A DNA stretch of 35,752 bases. It comes from CAZEGC01 sp964511635 (GTDB lineage Bacteria > Patescibacteriota > Saccharimonadia > Saccharimonadales > Saccharimonadaceae). Below the pieces are notes generated by a model. That model was given only the letters and a program-made list of their open reading frames with translations. It did not search any database and had not been told where the DNA came from. Below, piece after piece: positions 23,140 to 30,426 of the stretch; position 1 is the first letter of the stretch, and the number at the start of each line of letters is the position of its first letter. Made by a program: the position numbers and the translations under genes. The stretch spans positions 1 to 35,752 of the forward strand of contig CAZEGC010000006.1 in the NCBI GenBank assembly GCA_964511635.1. Reading direction: 5' to 3'.

Positions 23140-23430
23140 ATGGCTTTAAAAAAAAGTGATGACCTAAAAGCGTCAAGCCACAAGCCAGTTGTTAATGTTA
23201 AGGTGTACGCTCCTTTTAAGGTATATTATGAAGGTGATGCTTATAGCATTAGTGCTGTAAATGCAATTGGGCCGTTTGATATTTTGCCCCGTCATCGAAA
23301 TTTTTTATGCATGCTAGTCCCCTGCACCCTACGGATTCAAACTCCAGATGAGGGTATGCGGTCTATCAAAATATCACGCGCCGTGATGCACGTTAAGTCA
23401 GATCACGTTACCGTGTTTGTCGACGTATAA
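23140..23430 (+). CDS. F1-like ATPase epsilon subunit lacking the helical C-terminus
   Basis: A 96-residue protein equal to the N-terminal beta-sandwich of epsilon. 'GPFDILPRHRNFLCML' (44-59) corresponds to the conserved 'GelGILPgHapllt' segment, and 'SIKISRAVMHVKSDHVTVFVD' corresponds to the 'GG.lev..n.vtilad' end. Usual bacterial epsilon has 130-140 residues with two C-terminal helices that can inhibit hydrolysis; these are absent. The ATG at 23140, directly after the beta stop, is preferred over an in-frame TTG at 23119 inside beta. Last gene of the operon; the convergent fibre-like gene ends 19 bases on. Confidence 0.85.
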   Translation: MALKKSDDLKASSHKPVVNVKVYAPFKVYYEGDAYSISAVNAIGPFDILPRHRNFLCMLVPCTLRIQTPDEGMRSIKISRAVMHVKSDHVTVFVDV

Positions 23431-23449
23431 AACTTTCGCCCAGAGGTAT

Positions 23450-24493
23450 TTAATTCATCACAAAGTAATCAAAAGCAAAGCTTTGATTAGCGGGGGCAGC
23501 ATTGGCGCTACAAATACTAAACCCACTAGTTGTACGGGTTACGTAATGCTGGGTTTGTCCGGCAGCAGCGCCAACTGGGCTAATAATTACGTGTGGTTGG
23601 CTGCCGTAGGGCTGATTAAAGGTGATTTGGACCATGCAACCAGGTGATGGTCGGTTGCCGGTATTAATATTTACCGTTCCGGCGGCGTCTGATCCATTGA
23701 CCGAAGCTGAGCCGCCTGCGCCTAAAGTTCCAGTATTGGCGGTGCGGCTAGGTGAGGCGCCAGTAAAGCTAATATGGTTGGGTACCTGCAAGGAGGCATT
23801 ACCGCTCAAGATTAAGCGCGTTACTGTAATTTGTGAGGCGGTCATGGCGCCGCCAAATGACGATGAGCCAGCCACGTTGAGATCACGCATGGTAGTGTTG
23901 CCCTGGATTGACGTGTTACCAGCAACCTGTAGGTTGTTGCTTTGAGTCTCGCCTAAGTTAGCCGATCCAGAAACTGTAATATCAGGACTTTGGATGCTGC
24001 CCCCAGTTTGAAAGTTGCCGGCAACATCTAGGTTTCCGCGAGTTAGCGTCTGCCCGGCAATTACTGCGTTGCCTTGAATGGTTAGGGTTTGAGACGTGTC
24101 ACCAACTGACGTGTCTGCGTTAGCTAGTTGCTGAAGTTCTTCGGCCGAGAGGCTCTGAGTCGCTATATCTGGCGCAGGGGGTTCAGATTGGCTATTTAGG
24201 TAGTTGACAATAGCAATGATGGCGGCAATCACTAGCAGTACAGAAAATAATAAGAAATAAACATTTATTCTGCGCAGGAAGGCCTTAAATCGGGACGGTT
24301 TTTTAGCCGCGCTGGCTTTACTGTGACTTTGAAGATTATTACGACCTAGATCTTTTGCTTCGGCGTCTAAATCCTCGGGTGTGCGGCTCAGGGCATCCAC
24401 TGGCGAGATTTGCTCGCCCCTAGCAGGCTTCTTGGCGGTTATGTCCGAAGTGTTTTTTGGCGTTTTTTTAGCTTGGTTTTTTTTGGGCTTCAT
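23450..24493 (-). CDS. membrane-anchored fibre-like surface protein
   Basis: A 347-residue protein. Residues 1-72 are a Lys-rich, disordered cytoplasmic tail, and 73-95 form a transmembrane helix (VYFLLFSVLLVIAAIIAIVNYL). After a short helical stretch (SAEELQQLANAD) comes a repetitive region (about 115-235) with units like 'L-x-V-A-G-N-x-x-x-G', expected to form a bactofilin- or tail-fibre-like beta-solenoid. The C-terminal 80 residues ('GCMVQITFNQPYGSQPHVIISPVG' to 'FDYFVMN') resemble receptor-binding tips of fibre proteins. It lies convergent to the F1-like ATPase operon, which therefore has a fibre-like gene on each side. Confidence 0.78.
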   Translation of the reverse strand: MKPKKNQAKKTPKNTSDITAKKPARGEQISPVDALSRTPEDLDAEAKDLGRNNLQSHSKASAAKKPSRFKAFLRRINVYFLLFSVLLVIAAIIAIVNYLNSQSEPPAPDIATQSLSAEELQQLANADTSVGDTSQTLTIQGNAVIAGQTLTRGNLDVAGNFQTGGSIQSPDITVSGSANLGETQSNNLQVAGNTSIQGNTTMRDLNVAGSSSFGGAMTASQITVTRLILSGNASLQVPNHISFTGASPSRTANTGTLGAGGSASVNGSDAAGTVNINTGNRPSPGCMVQITFNQPYGSQPHVIISPVGAAAGQTQHYVTRTTSGFSICSANAAPANQSFAFDYFVMN

Positions 24494-24564
24494 ATGTCAG
24501 TTTTGTTTTATAGTTATATGCTACTTACTTGCTCATCTTAGCATACCCCAGCAGGTGATGCTAG

Positions 24565-24593
24565 TTGTGTTTTTTCACTGCATCATTGATAAT
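24565..24593 (+). promoter_or_regulatory. promoter deciding the next start codon
   Basis: TTGTGT (24565-24570), 17 bases, GATAAT (24588-24593). Predicted start is near 24600, which is downstream of the ATG at 24596 and favours the ATG at 24611. Confidence 0.45.
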
Positions 24594-24610
24594 ATATGAG
24601 CATAAAGCAT

Positions 24611-25339
24611 ATGCAAAGACAGGGACTGCGGAGGTATTTAACGGTTATTGTATTTGCGACGTTGATTATAGTTAACGGCGCAACTGCGGTAGTGGCGCTT
24701 TCTAGTTCGACTAATTACCAGATGGTAGAAACTGACTTTACGGCAGGCTCTAGTTCTGGAAGCTGTTCGGGCGAATACTGCACGAGGGTATCAATAGGTG
24801 GAAGCACAGATCGCGAGAGTACCGCTTCGTTCGAGGATGAGGTGCCAGTCGATAGTGAGCCACGACTTGAGGTAATTGTTGACGGCGGAGAGTCTAGTCT
24901 GGGCGGGCTGACAACTGAAGCGACGGCACATAAAACTACTACTGTGCGAATTCGCACACATTTAAGCGATGGCTATACGTTGCAAATCCTAGGCGATCCT
25001 CCAAAGTTTAATGACTACACGCTAAAGGCGCTCGACGCGCCGACTGAGTCTCGACCTGGGACAGAGCAGTTTGGGCTGAATATTGTTGCCAATACTTCAC
25101 CAAATGTGGGGCTAGATCCTTCGCCAGTAGACATAAAAGGGGATATTTTTGACATCAGCGGGGATGACTATCTAACACCAAATTTATTTAAGTACATAAG
25201 TGGCGATGTAGTGGCGCGCACACTGGTTGAGTCCGGACAAGTAGACTATACGATTAGCATGATTGTAAATGTATCTAATATGACTCCAGCCGGACATTAT
25301 TCTAGCGACTTCTCGGCTGTAGTTACTCCGATCTACTGA
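24611..25339 (+). CDS. secreted surface protein, short paralogue (PGTEQFG family)
   Basis: A 242-residue exported protein. The signal peptide spans about 1-30 (YLTVIVFATLIIVNGATAVVA). The mature part carries the block shared by its paralogues downstream: 'SRPGTEQFGLNIVANTSPNVGLDPSP', then 'YLTPNLFKYISGDVVA' and the C-terminal 'TISMIVNVSNMTPAGHYSSDFSAVV-x-x-I-Y'. It lacks the N-terminal RS-x-LSSS domain of the others. The ATG at 24611 is preferred over 24596 from the promoter position. Two Cys (CSGEYC) are close together near the mature N-terminus. Probably a cell-surface beta-sandwich protein comparable to WxL-type proteins; this comparison is by architecture only. Confidence 0.72.
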   Translation: MQRQGLRRYLTVIVFATLIIVNGATAVVALSSSTNYQMVETDFTAGSSSGSCSGEYCTRVSIGGSTDRESTASFEDEVPVDSEPRLEVIVDGGESSLGGLTTEATAHKTTTVRIRTHLSDGYTLQILGDPPKFNDYTLKALDAPTESRPGTEQFGLNIVANTSPNVGLDPSPVDIKGDIFDISGDDYLTPNLFKYISGDVVARTLVESGQVDYTISMIVNVSNMTPAGHYSSDFSAVVTPIY

Positions 25340-25392
25340 TGTAGTTGGGACTCAAGCTATGCTCTGTTGTGGAAAACTTATCACTTCTAGTA

Positions 25393-25422
25393 TTGCGCAG
25401 CCCACAGCGCTAATGGTAAAAT
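25393..25422 (+). promoter_or_regulatory. strong promoter of the major surface protein gene
   Basis: TTGCGC (25393-25398), 18 bases, TAAAAT (25417-25422) with TGG in front (extended -10). The leader of about 52 bases carries a consensus Shine-Dalgarno AAAGGAG (25464-25470), ten bases before the ATG at 25481. This is the best ribosome binding site in the locus. Confidence 0.6.
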
Positions 25423-25480
25423 GCGCATGTACCCTTTTAAAGAAGGTTCAATATAAAATAAACAAAGGAGATATACGAAA

Positions 25481-27073
25481 ATGTATAAACTCAAAGCTTT
25501 CGCTAAGCGTAGCTCGGCGTTCGGTGCTAGTGCTGCCTTGGTGGCTGCAACAGTCATGCCGTCGGCAACGGCCTTGGCGAATTCGCTAAACCCGCTGACC
25601 CAGCGTTCGCTGCTGCTGTCTAGCTCGGCACCCGGCTGGCAAGAGACGGACGGTTCCGGTAACTCGGCAGGGGCACCTAATGCTATAGGTGAATACTATG
25701 CGCCTCCAGGCTCTGGTCCGAATGGTAAAAAGACTGGTCAAACTTTTAGTTTCCGCGTAAGTACTGATAGTTCTGTACTAGGCGAAGACGATGAACCAGT
25801 GCGCCCAATTCGTGCTTTCAGCCTGCAGTACTGTACGACAGCAGCTGGATTTTGCCAGGCACCTGGTAATAACAGCGGTGACGCTCGAGCCGACAGCCGT
25901 GAATCAAATGAAGTCGCTCACGCTAAACCCCAGACTGAGGTCAGCGGACCGACTAGCGACCTTGATGTCGTGATGGACGAGCTTGACAGCTGGGAAGAAG
26001 GTACTGGCCCTGGAACTTTCCAAGTGACTGTTGATGGAGTCGCAAGTGAAGGCTGGGAAATGGATGTTAAGAATGTTGAAGATGATGACTATGATGGTCC
26101 TCTGACAGGCAAAAACAACTTCATTTTCCTAACTAATTCTGGTGCAGGTGCAACCCCAGGATTTAACCGCCCTATTGAAATCAAGTTCACACCTGATGAC
26201 GATAACTACATTACAAACCCTGGCGATGATGCTTTCTTCGTAAAGATCAACACCTACAGCGTGGCTACTGAAGCAGGACTGCTCCCGACCACCAATGAGA
26301 ACGTCATTGATGGTGGAGTAACTGTGGCTAACGTCATGACTGACTCAATTCACATTACCACCAAGGTGCTTGAAACAATGGCATTCTCAGTTGGTACTGA
26401 GAACCCTGATACACAACCAGTTCAGCACGGTTCTTGTGACGCTATGGATGTTGGTGACAACAACCGACTAAATCTCGGTAACCATAACGCAGAATACTCA
26501 CTAGAAACTACTCGTGCCTGGGATGTATATTCATACTGGCGCCTAAGCTCCAACTCATCTGCTGGTGCAACCGTGTACTACTCAGGTGACACGCTTCGAA
26601 ATACAGTTGGTGACCACATCGACAGCATGGAAGCAAAGGCTCACAGTCAGCCTGGTACCGAGCAGTTTGGTCTAGCTGTGATTGACGCTGGGCAAGACAC
26701 TCTAGACTCAGTTAACAGCTTCCCTCATAACCACGTTAGCAATATGCTTGATGACGTTAGGACCAGCTGGGTTTACCCACTAGGTGTTCTAGGTGACTAC
26801 GCCGATGGCGGATACGTCCTAGATGAAGATGAGGAAAGTGATACTTTCGGTGAGTACGTATTGCTACCGATTAGCGACGCTACAACCTCCAATAACGCTC
26901 AGTTCAGGTTCAATGCTAGTAGCCAGACTGAACCAGAGGTTATTGCACAAAACACTGATCAGGTTATCAGTTGTGCAACCGCAAAGGTTCGCTACGTTGG
27001 TAACATTGCAGCTGACACACCAGCTGGTGTTTACACCACAAAGATCAACTACCTAGCTGCTCCACAGTACTAA
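25481..27073 (+). CDS. probable major secreted surface protein
   Basis: A 530-residue protein with a signal peptide (1-34, ...SATALAN). The mature chain is acidic. It begins 'LNPLTQRSLLLSSSAPGW', the N-terminal motif of this family, and has 'AFSLQYCTTAAGFCQAPG' and a second module starting 'ITTKVLETMAFSVGTE'. The family block 'SQPGTEQFGLAVI' lies near residue 387, and the end is 'PAGVYTTKINYLAAPQY'. An extended -10 promoter, a consensus ribosome binding site, a private terminator and frequent C-ending codons (AAC, TTC, TAC, ATC) suggest high expression. An S-layer-like or pilus-like coat role is plausible but not shown. It is monocistronic, and no membrane anchor is present. Confidence 0.75.
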   Translation: MYKLKAFAKRSSAFGASAALVAATVMPSATALANSLNPLTQRSLLLSSSAPGWQETDGSGNSAGAPNAIGEYYAPPGSGPNGKKTGQTFSFRVSTDSSVLGEDDEPVRPIRAFSLQYCTTAAGFCQAPGNNSGDARADSRESNEVAHAKPQTEVSGPTSDLDVVMDELDSWEEGTGPGTFQVTVDGVASEGWEMDVKNVEDDDYDGPLTGKNNFIFLTNSGAGATPGFNRPIEIKFTPDDDNYITNPGDDAFFVKINTYSVATEAGLLPTTNENVIDGGVTVANVMTDSIHITTKVLETMAFSVGTENPDTQPVQHGSCDAMDVGDNNRLNLGNHNAEYSLETTRAWDVYSYWRLSSNSSAGATVYYSGDTLRNTVGDHIDSMEAKAHSQPGTEQFGLAVIDAGQDTLDSVNSFPHNHVSNMLDDVRTSWVYPLGVLGDYADGGYVLDEDEESDTFGEYVLLPISDATTSNNAQFRFNASSQTEPEVIAQNTDQVISCATAKVRYVGNIAADTPAGVYTTKINYLAAPQY

Positions 27074-27120
27074 ATGTTCTAAGTACTAAGTTCAGCATCT
27101 ATCAAAAGGTAGAAAATTAA

Positions 27121-27156
27121 ATAACCGGCTCGCATATATGTGAGCCGGTTATTTTT
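27121..27156 (+). terminator. strong intrinsic terminator
   Basis: A perfect 11-bp stem ATAACCGGCTC/GAGCCGGTTAT (27121-27131 with 27142-27152). Further pairing in the loop (CATATATG) extends the stem. A T-run follows (27152-27156). It isolates the 530-residue surface protein gene from the next one. Confidence 0.85.
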
Positions 27157-27179
27157 ATGCTTACTCTACGCATACTGCT

Positions 27180-27195
27180 TATAATTTAGTACAAT
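27180..27195 (+). promoter_or_regulatory. -10 region before short or leaderless mRNA
   Basis: A perfect TATAAT (27180-27185) and a second box TACAAT (27190-27195) lie directly before the ATG at 27203. Either would give a leader of 0-11 bases without a Shine-Dalgarno sequence. Confidence 0.45.
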
Positions 27196-27202
27196 AACAG
27201 TT

Positions 27203-28276
27203 ATGCAGCACAAGTTGCTTCGATTTCATTTACGCACGATCACATGGCAGCATGTGTGGCTTGAGCAATGCGCGGCGATACTAATGGTGCTGCTGGTTGT
27301 TTCTACGCCAGTCTCAGCTGCTATGCGCCTTCAGGAGCGTAGTTTGTACATAAATAATATTGAACCGGGTGCGACAACGTCGTACACGGTCTCCTTTCGT
27401 TATATGAGCCCTGAGATTGTGGGGTCGGTAGATATGTTATTTTGCGTAGATCCGATTCCGTACCATCCATGTGTTACGCCAGCAGGGCTGGATGTGTCGG
27501 GTGCAGTACTGAGTGAACAGACGGGTGAAGCAGGCTTTTCAATTTTGTCAAAATCTAAAAATCACATTGTATTGACTCGGTCACCAGACGAAGTGGTCAA
27601 CTCGGCTTCTTCGTATAAATTTGATAACATTGTTAATCCCACCGGTACAGACGAAGCCTTTGCTATTCGCTTGCGTACTCATTCCAGCACAGATGCTAGT
27701 GGACCGCAGGTAGATTTCGGATCAGTCCGCGGTCAAATCACATCCGGAATCGTGGTTCAAACCCAAGTGCCCCCCATATTGATATTTTGTGTAGCTGAAA
27801 AAGTTGAAGAAAACTGTATTTCAACTAACGAAACCTACTACCATGACATGGGCGACTTGGAGCCAGGAGCTACCCTGACAGCTCAGTCACAGATGTCGGT
27901 TGGGACTAATGCTTCGGCCGGATACATAATTACTACCCATGGCACTCCACTTAGTGCTGGAACAACTGTGATTGATGGAATGAAAGAGCCTAGCCCAAGT
28001 CAGCCTGGCAGCAATCAGTTTGGTATTAATTTGGTGGCTAATACCTATCCGACGGTTGGGAACGACCCAGAGGGGGCGTGGACTAACGCAGTGCCGGCTG
28101 CAGACTATAGCACCCCTGATACTTATAAGTATGTTCCTGGTGACGTGATTGCGTACTCGCCCAATGTAAGTTTGATGCGAAAATTCACAGTTAGCTACGT
28201 AGTTAATTCAGAAGCTGACCTACGGGCAGGTGTATATAGCACAACAATTACTTACGTAGCCAGCGGTCGTTTTTAG
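27203..28276 (+). CDS. secreted surface protein, paralogue with two-Cys N-domain
   Basis: A 357-residue exported protein with a long signal region (hydrophobic core about 24-39, AAILMVLLVVSTPVSA). The mature start 'MRLQERSLYINNIEPGATTSY' matches the RS-x-L motif of its paralogues. The first domain has 'MLFCVDPIPYHPCVTPAGLDVSG', a Cys pair with the family 'CTxPxGLDVS' pattern. The second domain has 'ILIFCVAEKVEENC', 'SQPGSNQFGINLVANTYPTVG' and 'YKYVPGDVIA', and ends 'LRAGVYSTTITYVASGRF'. It is likely displayed on the surface with the DUF916-like protein encoded next. Confidence 0.72.
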   Translation: MQHKLLRFHLRTITWQHVWLEQCAAILMVLLVVSTPVSAAMRLQERSLYINNIEPGATTSYTVSFRYMSPEIVGSVDMLFCVDPIPYHPCVTPAGLDVSGAVLSEQTGEAGFSILSKSKNHIVLTRSPDEVVNSASSYKFDNIVNPTGTDEAFAIRLRTHSSTDASGPQVDFGSVRGQITSGIVVQTQVPPILIFCVAEKVEENCISTNETYYHDMGDLEPGATLTAQSQMSVGTNASAGYIITTHGTPLSAGTTVIDGMKEPSPSQPGSNQFGINLVANTYPTVGNDPEGAWTNAVPAADYSTPDTYKYVPGDVIAYSPNVSLMRKFTVSYVVNSEADLRAGVYSTTITYVASGRF

Positions 28277-28290
28277 TGGTACAATACCAC
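28276..28290 (+). promoter_or_regulatory. extended -10 inside a perfect palindrome
   Basis: TGGTACAAT (28277-28285) is an extended -10. It sits inside the inverted repeat GTGGTA-CAA-TACCAC (28276-28290), which starts on the last base of the previous stop codon. A regulator could bind there. The start would be near 28292. GAGGA (28316-28320) lies 12 bases before the ATG at 28333. Confidence 0.45.
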
Positions 28291-28332
28291 TTATACTTAA
28301 AATGAATTAACATGTGAGGAAAAAACAGAAGA

Positions 28333-29388
28333 ATGAAGCACTTTAAGGGTATTGTTATGGCCGCTTTTGCGGTAGTAATTGCTGGTGTTTATAGCCTGTC
28401 TCCAGCACTAGTGTCTGCCAATTCATCAGCGTCACTTAGTATTAACCCGAAAAAAACCTATACCATTGAGCCTGGTCGGTCTATTGACGATACGCTCGTC
28501 GTGCGTAACCTTGATCGGGAACTTGAGCTCGACTTAACCATGCGTATAGTCGACTTCACCTATATTGATGATGGCGGCTCACCACGGCTTATGTTAGATG
28601 AGGACGCGCCACAAACCACTTGGTCGCTGAAGCCTTTTTTGACGGTACCTGAAACCGTCACCATTCCACCTCAAGAGAGTCAGACGCTGGATATAAATGT
28701 ATCGATCCCCGAAAATCACGGAGCCGGCAGTTATTACAGCGCAATTGTATACTCAACTAGTGCGCCCGACGGGGGTAACGTTGGCTTGAATGCATCGGGG
28801 GTAACACTGGTATTTGCTTCTGTCCCTGGTGATGTTGAAGAAGATTTGACCCTGGTTGACTTCGGAGCCTATAGGTCAGTTGAGTCAAGCCGCGGCGAAG
28901 GCTACACAAAGTTTACGATGGATGAACCAGAGCGCATAGCATTTACGCTTGCCAACAAAGGGAATGTGGTTGAGAGTCCGGTGGGGAGTATTACGCTGCG
29001 TGATATGTTTGGGCGTGAACGTTTAATCACAGAAGTTAACCCCAACGGGTCGCTTGCCCTGATTGGTCAAACGCGTACTTTTATTTCTTGTATCGAACTA
29101 AGCAGTCAAGAGATCAACCTAGAAGGGAACACCGCCGAAGCTGCTACCTGTACTTCGCCTGGCTTGTGGCCCGGATTCTACAGGGCATCAATCGAGCTAT
29201 TTTACGGACAAAATGGCAACTTGACTCGCGAGATAGTGGGTGAAACATGGTTTATTTATGCGCCAGCTTGGTTCTTGATCCTGCTAATCATCCTAATTGG
29301 TGCAGTTGTATACATCGCATGGCGAATAGTTGAAAAAGTACGTAGCCGCAGGCCATCTAGCCGCAAACGATTCAACCGACGCAAATAA
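28333..29388 (+). CDS. DUF916-like membrane-anchored surface protein
   Basis: A 351-residue protein with a signal peptide (1-29, ...PALVSAN). 'SLSINPKKTYTIEPGRSIDDTLVVRN' opens a beta-sandwich like the DUF916/WxL-interacting protein domain, with 'WSLKPFLTVPETVTIPPQES' and 'PENHGAGSYYSAIVYST'. A second beta domain follows, with 'AFTLANKGNVVESPVGSITLRD'. A transmembrane helix (about 309-331, WFLILLIILIGAVVYIAWRIV) and a basic tail (RSRRPSSRKRFNRRK) anchor it. In Firmicutes such proteins are partners of WxL surface proteins and link them to the cell envelope. The neighbouring secreted paralogues may be the equivalents here. Confidence 0.8.
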   Translation: MKHFKGIVMAAFAVVIAGVYSLSPALVSANSSASLSINPKKTYTIEPGRSIDDTLVVRNLDRELELDLTMRIVDFTYIDDGGSPRLMLDEDAPQTTWSLKPFLTVPETVTIPPQESQTLDINVSIPENHGAGSYYSAIVYSTSAPDGGNVGLNASGVTLVFASVPGDVEEDLTLVDFGAYRSVESSRGEGYTKFTMDEPERIAFTLANKGNVVESPVGSITLRDMFGRERLITEVNPNGSLALIGQTRTFISCIELSSQEINLEGNTAEAATCTSPGLWPGFYRASIELFYGQNGNLTREIVGETWFIYAPAWFLILLIILIGAVVYIAWRIVEKVRSRRPSSRKRFNRRK

Positions 29389-29401
29389 TACTTAAATATT
29401 T

Positions 29402-29429
29402 TTGCCGATGAGCGCAAGTCGCGCTACAA
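29402..29429 (+). promoter_or_regulatory. promoter before near-leaderless start
   Basis: TTGCCG (29402-29407), 16 bases, TACAAT (29424-29429). The ATG at 29441 is 11 bases after the -10. This makes the upstream in-frame TTG (29402) and ATG (29408) unlikely as starts, since they lie within the promoter. Confidence 0.5.
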
Positions 29430-29440
29430 TAAGCTTAAGC

Positions 29441-30358
29441 ATGATACAAAAAAGTAACCTAAAAATCAAAGAACTGCTGTCGATAATGGTAGGCCTATGC
29501 TTGCTGATAGTGCTTGTAGTCAGTAGTTCAGCAGCTGCCCTGAACCCATTGCCAGAACCTGACCCAAGGCCAGGTTCATTTGGCCTGGAGGCCACAAAGC
29601 CCCAGCCGCCGCCAGAACGGGGTGCGACAATTACCACTCCAGGCAATGGAGCTGCTTTTACCACTTCGCCAATCACTGTAAGCGGCATCTGCCCAGACGA
29701 TTTGTTGGTGCAGGTGCTTAACAATGGTGTCATGGTGGGGGCGGTGATGTGCGAGGGCGGAAGTTTTAGTATAGAAGTTAGTTTATTTGCCGGCACAAAC
29801 GAGCTCAGTGCTATCGTATATGATGACCTGGAGCAGGCAGGGCCAGAGTCTAGTATCGTAACGGTTACATATACCGATGCAAATTTAGTTGCTTTTGGAG
29901 AGCTCGTGACGTTGACAAGCTCCTATGGGCGGCGATCAGCTGCGGTAGGCGCTCAGTTAACTTGGCCGCTGCAGTTATCTGGCGGTACGGGTCCATACGC
30001 TTTTAGTATTTCATGGGGGGATAATACACCGCCAGAATTAAAAAGCCAACCCTCTACTGGAGTAGTTACAATCGCTCATAAGTACAAAAATGCTGGTATT
30101 TACCCCGTCAACGTACAGGTAACTGATGTTAACGGCGTCAGTGCATTCTTGCAAGTTATCGCTGTAGCGAGCGGGCAGGTGGACGGTAGTGCTACGGCAG
30201 AGGAAGAAGACACCGAAAAAACTACGGTTATCTGGGTGCCAGCCGTAGCTTCTACAGGGCTTTTGATACCAGCTTTTTGGCTGGGGCGACGGAGCGAGGT
30301 TGTGTCACTAAAAAACAGGATGCTCAAGGAGCGCGACAGATACTCTCAAAACACTTGA
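29441..30358 (+). CDS. Ig/PKD-domain membrane-anchored surface protein
   Basis: A 305-residue exported protein. The signal peptide covers about 1-35 (SIMVGLCLLIVLVVSSSAA). A Pro-rich linker precedes a bacterial Ig-like domain ('ATITTPGNGAAFTTSPITVSGIC', with 'GTNELSAIVYDD'). A PKD-type domain follows, with 'SWGDNTPP' and 'IAHKYKNAGIYPVNVQVTDVNG'. A C-terminal transmembrane helix (about 263-282) and a charged cytoplasmic tail follow. Such domains mediate adhesion or act as spacers. The next promoter overlaps its stop codon. Confidence 0.75.
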   Translation: MIQKSNLKIKELLSIMVGLCLLIVLVVSSSAAALNPLPEPDPRPGSFGLEATKPQPPPERGATITTPGNGAAFTTSPITVSGICPDDLLVQVLNNGVMVGAVMCEGGSFSIEVSLFAGTNELSAIVYDDLEQAGPESSIVTVTYTDANLVAFGELVTLTSSYGRRSAAVGAQLTWPLQLSGGTGPYAFSISWGDNTPPELKSQPSTGVVTIAHKYKNAGIYPVNVQVTDVNGVSAFLQVIAVASGQVDGSATAEEEDTEKTTVIWVPAVASTGLLIPAFWLGRRSEVVSLKNRMLKERDRYSQNT

Positions 30359-30385
30359 CAAGGGTAAGCGGTATTCTGTTACACT
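30355..30385 (+). promoter_or_regulatory. consensus -35 with extended -10
   Basis: A perfect TTGACA (30355-30360) whose TGA is the stop codon of the preceding gene. Then 19 bases and TACACT (30380-30385) with TG one base in front. AGGAG (30417-30421) lies five bases before a TTG start at 30427. Confidence 0.65.
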
Positions 30386-30426
30386 AGGGTATATAACTGC
30401 GAGGTCAGTCATATAGAGGAGACAAG

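Noticed and set aside
17252..23430. Operon as a normal F-type ATP synthase
   Set aside because: There is no subunit a, no ordinary c with a mid-helix carboxylate and no membrane-anchored b; alpha and epsilon are also atypical.
23417..23647. Plus-strand reading frame overlapping the fibre-like gene
   Set aside because: It overlaps the better supported minus-strand gene, has no start signal, and its translation looks like antisense of a beta-rich protein.
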